Below are positions 8,798 through 16,536 of a stretch of DNA of 64,000 bases, piece by piece (the stretch's first letter is position 1; every line of letters begins with the position of its first letter). Position numbers and translations under genes: made by a program. Under the pieces are notes generated by a model. It made no database searches. It was not told where the DNA came from and worked only from the letters and a program-made list of their open reading frames with translations. The stretch covers positions 496,001 through 560,000 of the forward strand of contig OY969789.1 in assembly GCA_963703085.1 (NCBI GenBank). The letters run 5' to 3'. Source of the DNA: DATAEG01 sp963703085 (lineage in GTDB: Bacteria > Actinomycetota > Actinomycetes > Mycobacteriales > Jatrophihabitantaceae).

Positions 8798-9406
8798 ATG
8801 CCCGGCCAGCCGCGCGCCACTCTGCCCGACAGCACGCAGCTCTGGCTCATCCGGCACGGGGAGACCGAGTGGAGCGCCGCGGGCCGGCACACCGGTCGCA
8901 CCGACGTGGACCTGACCGAGCGCGGCGTCGCGCAGGCCAAGGCGTTGCGCGGCATGCTGACCGGCGTCGAGCCGGTGCTGGTGTTGGTCAGTCCGCGGCT
9001 ACGCGCGCGGCGCACCGCCGAGCTTGCCGGCTTCTCCGACGCGCAGGTCCGGCCCGGACTGGCCGAGTGGGACTACGGCCACTACGAGGGGTTGACCACC
9101 CCGGAGATCGAGCGGACCGATCCCGGCTGGACGATCTGGACCGGCCGGGTGCCTGGCGGCGAGAGCATCGAGCAGGTCACCGAACGGGCCGACGCCGTCC
9201 TCGCCGAGGCGCGTGAGTCGCTGGCTGACGGCCCGGTGCTGCTCTTCGGCCATGGCCACATCAACCGGGCGCTGGCCGCCCGCTGGATCAGGCAGCCGCT
9301 GGTCTCCGGCGGCGACTTCGCCCTCGGCACAGCTGCGCCCTGCCTGCTCGGCGTGGAACACTCTCAACCGGTGGTGGTCCGGTGGAATCTGCCCAATCCG
9401 GCCTGA
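8798..9406 (+). CDS. Histidine phosphatase family (phosphoglycerate-mutase-like) protein
   Basis: 202 residues with the phosphohistidine motif LIRHGETEWS near residue 20 and the second catalytic histidine in LFGHGHINRALAARW. This marks the branch-1 histidine phosphatases, which include cofactor-dependent mutases and broad phosphatases. Length matches small phosphatases rather than glycolytic GpmA (about 250 residues), so a small-molecule phosphatase is more likely. It is divergent from malic enzyme and about 30 bases ahead of the RsbW-like gene. Confidence 0.88.
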   Translation: MPGQPRATLPDSTQLWLIRHGETEWSAAGRHTGRTDVDLTERGVAQAKALRGMLTGVEPVLVLVSPRLRARRTAELAGFSDAQVRPGLAEWDYGHYEGLTTPEIERTDPGWTIWTGRVPGGESIEQVTERADAVLAEARESLADGPVLLFGHGHINRALAARWIRQPLVSGGDFALGTAAPCLLGVEHSQPVVVRWNLPNPA

Positions 9407-9437
9407 CCCCCGCGTACGAACACCGAAAGGACGCGCC

Positions 9438-9854
9438 GTGGAGACCGCTGACGTAGCCCCGCACCCGGAGACCGCCGCGCCGGAAACCGTGCAGTTGCGC
9501 GTCCCGGCGCAGCCGGCATACCTCGCGCTGGTTCGCACCGCCACCGCCGGCGTAGGTGCCCGCTTCGACCTGACCATCGACGAGATCGAGGACCTGCGGC
9601 TGGCCGCTGACGAGGCGGGCTCGCTGGCCCTCGCGCACGCCGCGGAGGGCAGCAGCCTGGACGTCCGGTTCACCCTGTCCGGCGACCGGCTCACCATCGC
9701 CTTCACTACCACGACGACGTCGAGCACGCCACCCGACGAGCAAGGCTTCGGCTGGACGGTGCTCGCCGCGCTGGCCGGCGACGTGCGCGCGGATCTGACC
9801 GACGGACAACTGCTCATCGAGCTCGGGCACGCCCGCGCTGCCCGCTCGGCATAG
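9438..9854 (+). CDS. RsbW/SpoIIAB-like anti-sigma regulatory protein (GHKL ATPase fold)
   Basis: 138 residues. The core reads LRVPAQPAYLALVRTATAGV then EIEDLRLAADEAGSLAL, corresponding to the N-box helix of the HATPase_c_2 family of anti-sigma kinases, with a beta-rich C-terminus. The conserved asparagine of the N-box is not evident, so kinase activity is uncertain. GTG start at 9438 follows GAAAGGA at the right distance. It directly precedes a SigF-type sigma factor, as rsbW precedes sigF/sigB elsewhere, which supports an anti-sigma role. Confidence 0.8.
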   Translation: METADVAPHPETAAPETVQLRVPAQPAYLALVRTATAGVGARFDLTIDEIEDLRLAADEAGSLALAHAAEGSSLDVRFTLSGDRLTIAFTTTTTSSTPPDEQGFGWTVLAALAGDVRADLTDGQLLIELGHARAARSA

Positions 9855-9862
9855 GAGCCCGG

Positions 9863-9922
9863 GTGACCGAGCCGACTCCCACCGCGCGAACCCCCCGCCG
9901 GCGCCCCCCCGGTGGCCGATGA
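9863..9922 (+). other. Probable true 5' end of the sigma-factor gene, out of frame by one base at a poly-C tract
   Basis: A GTG at 9863 has a well-placed AGGAG (9853-9857) overlapping the stop of the upstream gene. Its frame (MTEPTPTARTPRRRPP) runs into a TGA at 9920 after 19 codons. Removing one C from the C7 run at 9904-9910 would join it to the sigma-factor frame as ...RRRPPVADELDVPTEREEQ. The 9912 GTG used otherwise has no ribosome-binding site. Either the run is miscalled, or it is a slippery or phase-variable tract. Confidence 0.55.
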
Positions 9923-10697
9923 ACTCGACGTTCCCACTGAGCGTGAGGAGCAACGCGCCCGGGCCCGAGTGCTGTTCGCCGAGTTCGCTGCGTGCGCTCG
10001 CGACGACCCGCGTCGAGCCAACCTGCGCGCCGAGCTGGTCGGGATGCACATGCCGATCGTGGAGTACGTCGCGCGGCGGTTCTACGGGCGTGGCGAACCG
10101 CTCCCCGATCTCATCCAGGTCGGTTCGATCGGACTGATCAACGCCGTCGACCGGTTCGAGCCGGAGCGTGGTCTGGAGTTCACGTCTTACGCCACTCCGA
10201 CGATCGTGGGCGAGATCAAGCGGCATTTCCGCGACAAGGGCTGGATGGTCCGCGTCCCACGGCGGCTGCAGGAACTGCGCGGCGCGATGTCGGCCACCAC
10301 GTCGGAGTTGAACCAACAACTGGGCCGCGCGCCTACCGTCGCCGAGCTGGCCCAGCGGCTGGATGCGCGCGAGGACGAGATCGTCGAGGCGCTGGAGTCC
10401 GGCAACGCCTACTCGCCGATGTCCATCGAAGCGCAGACCGACCCGGAGACGGGCTGGTCGCTGGGTGACACGCTGGGCAGCACCGACGCCGCCTTCGACC
10501 GGGTCGAGAACCGCGAAGCGCTGAAGCCGCTGCTGGCCCAGCTCGGCGAACGGGAACGGACGATCCTGCTGCTGCGGTTCTTCGAGAACAAGACCCAGTC
10601 GCAGATCGCCGAGCAAGTCGGGCTGTCCCAGATGCATGTCTCCCGTCTGCTGGCCAGGACACTGGCCGAGCTGCGCGACAAACTCGCCGCCGAGTGA
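9912..10697 (+). CDS. SigF/SigB-family RNA polymerase sigma factor
   Basis: 261-residue type 3 (SigB/SigF/SigG) sigma factor. Region 2 contains HMPIVEYVARRFYGRG, DLIQVGSIGLINAVDRFEP and FTSYATPTIVGEIKRHFRDK; region 3 carries LGRAPTVAELAQRL; region 4 carries TQSQIAEQVGLSQMHVSRLLARTLAELR. It follows an RsbW-like gene, so its activity is probably controlled by partner switching. In actinobacteria this family governs stress and differentiation genes. The GTG at 9912 is the first in-frame start but lacks a Shine-Dalgarno sequence; see the poly-C problem just upstream. Confidence 0.92.
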   Translation: MADELDVPTEREEQRARARVLFAEFAACARDDPRRANLRAELVGMHMPIVEYVARRFYGRGEPLPDLIQVGSIGLINAVDRFEPERGLEFTSYATPTIVGEIKRHFRDKGWMVRVPRRLQELRGAMSATTSELNQQLGRAPTVAELAQRLDAREDEIVEALESGNAYSPMSIEAQTDPETGWSLGDTLGSTDAAFDRVENREALKPLLAQLGERERTILLLRFFENKTQSQIAEQVGLSQMHVSRLLARTLAELRDKLAAE

Positions 10698-10772
10698 CCG
10701 GACATCCGCGCTGCGCCGCCGCGGACTGAAATCGGCCCGATGCACGATGTGCGGCATGTCGGGCGTGGAAAA

Positions 10773-10782
10773 TGTCTAGACA
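10773..10782. promoter_or_regulatory. GntR/DasR-type operator upstream of the sugar ABC importer
   Basis: A perfect 10-bp palindrome TGTCTAGACA lies 64 bases before the start of the binding-protein gene. It shares the TCTAGA core with the known DasR-responsive element (TGGTCTAGACCA). A close dre-like match precedes nagZ at 29159-29174, and a DasR-like GntR gene lies at 29340. Function is inferred from motif and context. Confidence 0.6.
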
Positions 10783-10845
10783 ACATGACAGGGTGGAGCC
10801 TGGTCACCACAACACAGCCCGCCGCCCTCACGGAGGTTCACTGTC

Positions 10846-12270
10846 ATGCGGTTGTCACGCTCGAGCACGGCCCTGGTCTGCGGAGTGGCCTTGGCCGCCT
10901 TGCTTCTCGGCGGATGCGTCAAGAGCAAGACCACCAAGAGCAACCCGACCAAGAACAAGGGCGCGAAGAACGTTTCGTTGACGATCAGCGCGAACGACAT
11001 CGCCGGCGGCAAGAACACCGCCGAAGCCAACTGGATCACCACCACAGTGATTCCCGGTTACATAGCGATGGAGAAGTCGAAGGGCGTCACCGCCAAGGTG
11101 AAGTTCAACGGCGCCGGCGTCGACGACGAGCAGTACAAGACGAAGCTGGAACTCAACCTGAAGACCGGCAGCGCGTCCGACGTCTTCGCCGCCGACGGTA
11201 TTTGGCTGGGCGAACTGGCCAGCGCCGGCTATGTGAAGCCACTGGAAGACGTCGTCGGTTCCGACGTCAGCAAATGGGACGGCTGGTCGCAGATCACCAA
11301 GACCGTCCAGCAGAACGAGACCTACAAGGGCAAGTTGTATGGAATTCCGAACGGTACCGACGGGCGGGTGCTGTACTTCAACAAGAAGCTCTTCGCGCAG
11401 GCCGGCCTGCCGACAGACTGGCAGCCCACCTCCTGGGCAGACATCATCAGCGCCGGAAAGAAACTGAAGAGCGTCTCCGGAGTCGATCCGATCCAGATCA
11501 ACGGCGGCGTGCCGATGGGCGAAGCCACCACGTCGCAGGGGTTCTTGCCATTGCTGGCCGGCACCGGCAAGCCGCTCTACGATCCGGCCTCGGCCAAGTG
11601 GCAGGGCGCCACCAGCGGCGTCAAGGACGTGCTGGACTTCTACAAGCAGATCTACGGTGGCGGCCTCGGCGATGCGAAGTTGCAGCAGGACAAGGCCGGC
11701 CGGGACGAGTCCTTCGCCGAGTTCAGCAAGGGCAAGGTCGGCATTCTGCTGGAGAGTGACTACTTCTGGCGCGCGATTGTCTGCCCGGACAAGGCCACCT
11801 GCAACACCACCGCAATGCCCGACCGCAACAGCACCGTCGGCTACGCGAAGATTCCGGCCAAGACCCCCGGTGCCGGCGTGAACGGCCAAGACTTCGTGAG
11901 CATGTCCGGTGGCAGCGGCTGGAACCTCAACCCGTCCACCAAGTACCCGCAGCAGGCCTGGGAGCTGATGACCTACATGGTCTCCGCGCAGGCGCAGCAA
12001 GCGCTGTCCAAGGTTGTGGTTCGCATTTCGCCACGCACCGACGTGAACAACGCCACGCTGGCCAACGACCCACTGCTGACCTTCATCTCCAAGGAGATCC
12101 TGCCGATCACCACGTTCCGTCCGTCCGACGCGAACTACAACGCGGTCTCGGTGGCGATCCAGCAGGCGACGGCCGATGCGGTGAGCGGTAAGGACTCCGG
12201 CACGGCTGCGAACACCTACCAATCCGCGCTGCAGAAGGCCGTCGGTGCCGATCACGTCCAGTCAGGCTGA
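10846..12270 (+). CDS. Carbohydrate ABC transporter substrate-binding lipoprotein
   Basis: 474-residue family 1 extracellular solute-binding protein. A lipoprotein signal (MRLSRSSTALVCGVALAAL then LLGGC, lipid-modified Cys24) is followed by a lysine-rich linker and a periplasmic-binding fold, with DVFAADGIWLGELASAGYVKPL and an interdomain hinge typical of maltose- or chitobiose-binding proteins. GGAGG lies 8 bases before the ATG. First gene of an importer operon with two permeases and an ATPase. The upstream DasR-like palindrome suggests an amino sugar or chitooligosaccharide, but sequence alone does not fix the ligand. Confidence 0.92.
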   Translation: MRLSRSSTALVCGVALAALLLGGCVKSKTTKSNPTKNKGAKNVSLTISANDIAGGKNTAEANWITTTVIPGYIAMEKSKGVTAKVKFNGAGVDDEQYKTKLELNLKTGSASDVFAADGIWLGELASAGYVKPLEDVVGSDVSKWDGWSQITKTVQQNETYKGKLYGIPNGTDGRVLYFNKKLFAQAGLPTDWQPTSWADIISAGKKLKSVSGVDPIQINGGVPMGEATTSQGFLPLLAGTGKPLYDPASAKWQGATSGVKDVLDFYKQIYGGGLGDAKLQQDKAGRDESFAEFSKGKVGILLESDYFWRAIVCPDKATCNTTAMPDRNSTVGYAKIPAKTPGAGVNGQDFVSMSGGSGWNLNPSTKYPQQAWELMTYMVSAQAQQALSKVVVRISPRTDVNNATLANDPLLTFISKEILPITTFRPSDANYNAVSVAIQQATADAVSGKDSGTAANTYQSALQKAVGADHVQSG

Positions 12271-13282
12271 CACCGAGCCGTCCGAGGTCGCGCTGCCCGG
12301 GGCGTCGGACGTAGTCACCCGGGGCAGGCGGCACGACCCGGATGTCGCGGGTCTGGGCCGCGGTCGGGCCGGCGTGTTCGTTGCGCCGGCGCTGGTCGTG
12401 GTGGGGATCTTCCTGGTGTTCCCCGCGGTGTGGACGCTGTACCTCGGCCTGCTGGACTACACCCTCAGCGGCCCGTCCGCGCAGGCGCCGCAGTTCGTCG
12501 GCGGCCAGAACTACAGCGACGCGCTGTCGGATCCGGTGTTCACCAAGGCGCTGTTCCTCACGCTGGTGTACGTCGGGTTCTCCGCAGTGCTTGGACAGAA
12601 CGTGCTCGGGTTCCTGCTCGCCTGGTACTTCCGCAGCGCGCAGCCGATCGTGCGCACCGTGCTCAACGTGCTCGTCCTGCTGGCCTGGATCCTCCCCGGC
12701 TCGGTGGTCGCGTTCCTGTGGCAGGCGCTGCTGGACCGGCAGAACGGCACGCTGAACGTGTTCCTGCACACCACCGGCACAGCCTGGACGATCGACCATC
12801 CGATGGCCGTGATCGTGATCTTCAACATCTGGCGCGGCACCGCCTTCTCCATGTTGCTCTACGCCGCTGCACTCAACACCGTTCCCACGTCTCACCTGGA
12901 AGTCGCCCGGATGGCCGGCGCCGGCGGATGGCAGCAGCTGCGCGACGTCGTGCTGCCGACGGTGCGCCGGCACGTGCTGACCAACACGCTGCTCATCACG
13001 CTCTGGACGTTCAACGATTTCACGCCGTACCTGCTGACCGGCGGCGGCCCGGACACCAAGTCCGAGACGCTGCCGGTCTACATCTACAAGCAGGCGATCC
13101 TCGGCGGCCACCTCGGTTACGGGTCGGCGATCTCGTTGCTGCTGCTGGTGGCAAACCTCATCATCGCGGTGCTCTACATCCGGTTCCTGCGCACCGCCGA
13201 CGACGAAACCGCCTCGCGCCGCGCGGCGAAGAAGCGGCATAAAGCCGAGCTCGCGGCGGCGAATGCGGGGACAGTGCGATGA
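12245..13282 (+). CDS. Carbohydrate ABC transporter permease, MalF/LacF type
   Basis: 345-residue inner-membrane permease with six main hydrophobic segments after a 35-residue hydrophilic N-terminus. The cytoplasmic EAA loop that contacts the ATPase reads EVARMAGAGGWQQLRDVVLP. GTG start at 12245 overlaps the 3' end of the binding-protein gene by 26 bases; a later start is possible because the first 35 residues are poorly conserved in style. The C-terminus is basic. It pairs with the next gene, overlapping it by ATGA. Confidence 0.92.
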   Translation: MPITSSQADTEPSEVALPGASDVVTRGRRHDPDVAGLGRGRAGVFVAPALVVVGIFLVFPAVWTLYLGLLDYTLSGPSAQAPQFVGGQNYSDALSDPVFTKALFLTLVYVGFSAVLGQNVLGFLLAWYFRSAQPIVRTVLNVLVLLAWILPGSVVAFLWQALLDRQNGTLNVFLHTTGTAWTIDHPMAVIVIFNIWRGTAFSMLLYAAALNTVPTSHLEVARMAGAGGWQQLRDVVLPTVRRHVLTNTLLITLWTFNDFTPYLLTGGGPDTKSETLPVYIYKQAILGGHLGYGSAISLLLLVANLIIAVLYIRFLRTADDETASRRAAKKRHKAELAAANAGTVR

Positions 13283-14160
13283 GCGCTATTACCGCCACCC
13301 GGCCCAGCGAGTCGACCGCGCCGGCTTCCGCCGGCTCGCGGGCTATCCGGTTCGCCCTCGGCAAGATCAGTACGTACGTGCTGGTCTGCGTACTGACGAT
13401 CTTCTTCGCCCTGCCGTTGCTGTGGTTGGTACTCACCCCGTTCTCGAAGGCTCCGTCGTACCGGGCGAGCCTGTCGGGCTTCACGTTCGGCAACTTCGAC
13501 AAGCTCTTCCACAACCCGCAGACCTGGCCGTCGATCCGCAACTCGCTCTATCTGGCCGGGGGCTCGGCGATTCTGGTCATCATCTTGGCGGCGTTGGCGT
13601 CCTACGCGCTGAGCCGGGTACGCATCCCGGGTCGCGACCAGTTGCTGTACGCGCTGTTGTTGCTGTCCTCCATCGTTACCGGGACCGCCGCGATGGTGCC
13701 GATCTTCTTGATGCTGTACCAGCTCAACCTCATCGACAATCAGATGGGCGTCATCCTCGTACTCACCGGCGGACTGTTGCCGGCCGCGGTGTTCATGCTC
13801 AAGGACTTCGTCGATTCCATTCCGCGCTCGTACGAGGAATCGGCGCGGGTCTTCGGCGCGTCCCCGGGGCAGATCCTGCGGCACATCGTGCTGCCGTTGA
13901 TCCGTCCCGGCATGGCGACGGTCGGGGTCTGGGCGTTGGTGCAGGTATGGGGGAACTTCCTGGTCCCCTACGTGTTGCTGGTGAAGGACGACAAACAGCC
14001 GGCCGCTGTGGTGATGTACACGTTCTACGACGCCGGCGGCGCGCCGAACTTCGCGCTCATCTCGACCTTTGCGCTGGTCTATTCGGTGCCGGTCGTCGTC
14101 CTCTACCTGATCGTGAACAAGAGGTACGGCTTTGCCTTCCAAGGAGGAATCAAGGGCTGA
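13279..14160 (+). CDS. Carbohydrate ABC transporter permease, MalG/UgpE type
   Basis: 293 residues, six hydrophobic segments and the EAA loop EESARVFGASPGQILRHIVLPL typical of the second permease of CUT1 importers. The ATG overlaps the stop of the preceding permease (ATGA), so the two are probably translated together. Its own stop overlaps an ATG (TGATG) that opens a short leader reading frame leading to the ATPase gene. Confidence 0.92.
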   Translation: MSAITATRPSESTAPASAGSRAIRFALGKISTYVLVCVLTIFFALPLLWLVLTPFSKAPSYRASLSGFTFGNFDKLFHNPQTWPSIRNSLYLAGGSAILVIILAALASYALSRVRIPGRDQLLYALLLLSSIVTGTAAMVPIFLMLYQLNLIDNQMGVILVLTGGLLPAAVFMLKDFVDSIPRSYEESARVFGASPGQILRHIVLPLIRPGMATVGVWALVQVWGNFLVPYVLLVKDDKQPAAVVMYTFYDAGGAPNFALISTFALVYSVPVVVLYLIVNKRYGFAFQGGIKG

Positions 14161-14228
14161 TGGTGAGCACGAGCGACGCTTGCGGAGCGAGCAATGAGCA
14201 CGAGCGACGCTTGCGGAGCGAGCCATGA
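14160..14228 (+). CDS. Possible 22-residue coupling leader peptide inside a tandem repeat
   Basis: A 22-codon frame (MVSTSDACGASNEHERRLRS plus EP) opens with an ATG overlapping the permease stop and closes with a TGA overlapping the ATPase start (ATGA at 14225). This would carry ribosomes from permease to ATPase across the inserted 31-bp repeats. No protein family is recognisable and it may have no function beyond coupling. A second ATG at 14194 opens a 14-codon frame that overlaps the true start. Confidence 0.35.
   Translation: MVSTSDACGASNEHERRLRSEP
14164..14225 (+). repeat. Two tandem 31-bp units, each with its own GGAG and ATG
   Basis: Units at 14164-14194 and 14195-14225 differ at one base (AA versus CA at the end). 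Each contains GAGCGACGCTTGCGGAGCGA with GGAG six bases before an ATG. Because 31 is not a multiple of three, only the last ATG (14225) is in frame with the ATPase. The unit therefore looks like a portable translation-initiation cassette inserted between stop and start of an operon. Confidence 0.8.
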
Positions 14229-15292
14229 GTCCCGTTGAGCTGGCGGGGCTGGTCAAGCGGTACCCGAATGGGGTGCGGGCTGTCGACGGGGTCGATCTGT
14301 CCATCGGTGACGGCGAGTTCTTCGCGTTGCTCGGTCCGTCCGGATGCGGCAAGACGACACTGCTGCGCACGTTGGCCGGCCTCGAAGTAGCGACCGAAGG
14401 CACCATCGCCATCGGCGAGCGGGACGTCACCACCCTGCAACCCGGGGAGCGGGACATCGCCATGGTGTTCCAGGACTACGCGCTGTTCCCGCACATGTCG
14501 GTCACCGACAACATCGCCTATCCGCTGCGGATCAAGAAGGTGGCCCGGGCGGAGCGGACCACTCGGGCCACCGACACCGCGGAGGGACTGAGCCTCGGCA
14601 CTCTGATGGACCGCCGGCCCGCGCAGCTCTCCGGTGGCCAGCAGCAGCGCGTCGCGCTGGCCAGGGCGATCGCCTGCCATCCGCAGGTCTTCCTGTTCGA
14701 CGAGCCACTGTCCAACCTCGATGCGCGGCTGCGTCTGGAAGCCCGCACCTTCCTGAAGAAGCTGCAGCAATCGCTCGGCGTGACCACGGTGTTCGTCACC
14801 CACGATCAGGCCGAGGCGCTGGCCATGGCCGACCGGATGGCGGTTATGGAGGCCGGTCACATCCGGCAGATCGGCACGCCGCGCGAGGTCTTCCAGCGCC
14901 CGGCCAACACGTTCGTCGCGAACTTCATCGGCGCCACTCCGATGAACCTGCTCGACGCCCAGGTGATCGACGGCCGACTCGATTTCGGCGGCTTCACCCT
15001 GCCCGTCCCGGACGGTTTCACAGTGGCCGAGGGTGCGAAGGTGGTGTACGGCCTGCGTCCGGAATACCTCGACTTCTCCGCCACTGGCGGCGCGGTCCAG
15101 GGCACGGTCGCCACCGTGGAGAATCTCGGCATCAACGTCCTGGTCACCGTCGATGCAGGCGAGCAGTCACTGCGCTGCGTCGTTGCGGAAGCTGACGAGC
15201 CGGAACTGGGCACCCCGGCGCACCTCACCCCGGTCCCCGGTCGCGCGCTGCTCTACCGGGGTGATGGCGACGGCGAGCTGATCGGTTCGTGA
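14225..15292 (+). CDS. Carbohydrate ABC transporter ATP-binding protein, MalK/UgpC/MsiK type
   Basis: 355 residues. Walker A is GPSGCGKTTLL (about residues 37-47), the signature is LSGGQQQRVALARAI, Walker B FLFDEPLSNLDARLRLEAR and the switch histidine lies in FVTHDQAEALAMADRM. The C-terminal third is the OB-like regulatory domain of sugar importers. It energises the two upstream permeases. The start at 14225 is served by GGAG in the repeat unit just before it. It overlaps the next gene by GTGA, linking import and metallohydrolase. Confidence 0.95.
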   Translation: MSPVELAGLVKRYPNGVRAVDGVDLSIGDGEFFALLGPSGCGKTTLLRTLAGLEVATEGTIAIGERDVTTLQPGERDIAMVFQDYALFPHMSVTDNIAYPLRIKKVARAERTTRATDTAEGLSLGTLMDRRPAQLSGGQQQRVALARAIACHPQVFLFDEPLSNLDARLRLEARTFLKKLQQSLGVTTVFVTHDQAEALAMADRMAVMEAGHIRQIGTPREVFQRPANTFVANFIGATPMNLLDAQVIDGRLDFGGFTLPVPDGFTVAEGAKVVYGLRPEYLDFSATGGAVQGTVATVENLGINVLVTVDAGEQSLRCVVAEADEPELGTPAHLTPVPGRALLYRGDGDGELIGS

Positions 15293-16470
15293 TCGGGTTC
15301 GCCGGCCGGTGGACGCCGGCCGACCGGGCCCAGTCGGTCTGGCACTACCTCAGCTTCGAGGTACCGCTGGAATGCTCGGGTCTGCGGATCCAGCCGGCTT
15401 ACGACCGCGCCGCCGGGGTGCTCGACTTCGGCGTGATCGACCCGGACGGGTGGCGCGGCTGGTCCGGAGGCGCCCGGGACCTCATCGAGTTCGGCCGCGA
15501 CACCAACACGCCCGGTTACGTCGTGCGAGGGCTGCCACCCGGTGAGTGGCAAGTAGTAGTCGGGCTGCATCGGCTGCCCGCCGAGGGCATCGAGTACCGC
15601 GTCGAGATCGAGTTCGGCGCGGTGGACGTTCCCCCGCTGCCGCGATCGACGCCGGTGGCCCGGCCGCCGCAGCGCGCGATCCCGTCGGTCGACGGGCTGC
15701 ACTGGCTGGCCGGCGACCTGCACGCCCATACCCTGCACTCCGACGGAGCGCTGCCGATCGACGCCGTCGCCGCCATGGCCGTCGGTGCCGGCTTGGACTT
15801 CCTCGCCGTCACCGACCACAACACCGTGAGCCATCACCCTTTCCTGGCCGAGGTAGGCGCCCGGCACGGCATCGACCTGCTTCCCGGGCAAGAGGTGACC
15901 ACAGCAGATGGTCACGCCAACGCGTTCGGAGACATCGGCTGGGTCGATTTCCGCAAGCCCGCCGATCACTGGGTCAGCGAGGTCGCCCGGCGCGGCGGGC
16001 TGCTGTCGATCAACCACCCGGTGTCCGGTGACTGCGCCTGGCGGCACCCGCTGGTCGCGCAGCCGCCGTTGGCCGAGGTGTGGCACTGGCCGTGGTCGGA
16101 CCCCACCGACGGCGGCCCGCTGGCCTGGTGGACGGCTGCCGGGCACCCCATCCCCATCGGCGGCAGCGACTGGCACCATGCCCAGGGCACCGCGGCGATC
16201 GGCAATCCGACGACCTGGGTGGCGTGCGCAGACGGCGACGTGCTGGGCGGGATGGCGGCCGGGCGCACCGCCATCAGTGCCGGCCGCGCCGGGCCACTGC
16301 TCGTCCGGGTAGGCGGCGAGCTGGTCGCGATCGACGCCGATGCCGCGATGCTCGTCTGTATGGACGGCCGGCGCACCCCGGTGCATAGCGAGCTGGCGAC
16401 GTTCGCCGGCCACGCCGGCCCGCACCTCCTCGAGGCCGACGACCGCGGCGTTCTGGCCATCGCCAACTGA
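15289..16470 (+). CDS. CehA/McbA family PHP-type metallohydrolase
   Basis: 393 residues. The PHP metal site is visible in LAGDLHAHTLHSDGALPIDA and LAVTDHNTVSHH, with later ligands in LLSINHPVSGDCAW and IGGSDWHHAQG. About 130 residues of beta-rich sequence precede the catalytic domain, as in CehA/McbA proteins. The family hydrolyses phosphoesters and, in CehA, a carbamate ester; the substrate here is unknown. GTG start overlaps the ATPase stop, so the enzyme belongs to the import operon and may act on the imported compound. No signal peptide, so probably cytoplasmic. Confidence 0.85.
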   Translation: MIGFAGRWTPADRAQSVWHYLSFEVPLECSGLRIQPAYDRAAGVLDFGVIDPDGWRGWSGGARDLIEFGRDTNTPGYVVRGLPPGEWQVVVGLHRLPAEGIEYRVEIEFGAVDVPPLPRSTPVARPPQRAIPSVDGLHWLAGDLHAHTLHSDGALPIDAVAAMAVGAGLDFLAVTDHNTVSHHPFLAEVGARHGIDLLPGQEVTTADGHANAFGDIGWVDFRKPADHWVSEVARRGGLLSINHPVSGDCAWRHPLVAQPPLAEVWHWPWSDPTDGGPLAWWTAAGHPIPIGGSDWHHAQGTAAIGNPTTWVACADGDVLGGMAAGRTAISAGRAGPLLVRVGGELVAIDADAAMLVCMDGRRTPVHSELATFAGHAGPHLLEADDRGVLAIAN

Positions 16471-16536
16471 CCGCTGGCGCAGTCGATCGCGCCGGGCGCA
16501 TTGACCGGCATTGTGGCCCGGGAGTAGGCCTGTTCC

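Noticed and set aside
10855..12255. 466-codon minus-strand frame opposite the solute-binding protein gene
   Set aside because: No recognisable domain and composition typical of antisense shadow; the plus-strand lipoprotein explains the region fully.
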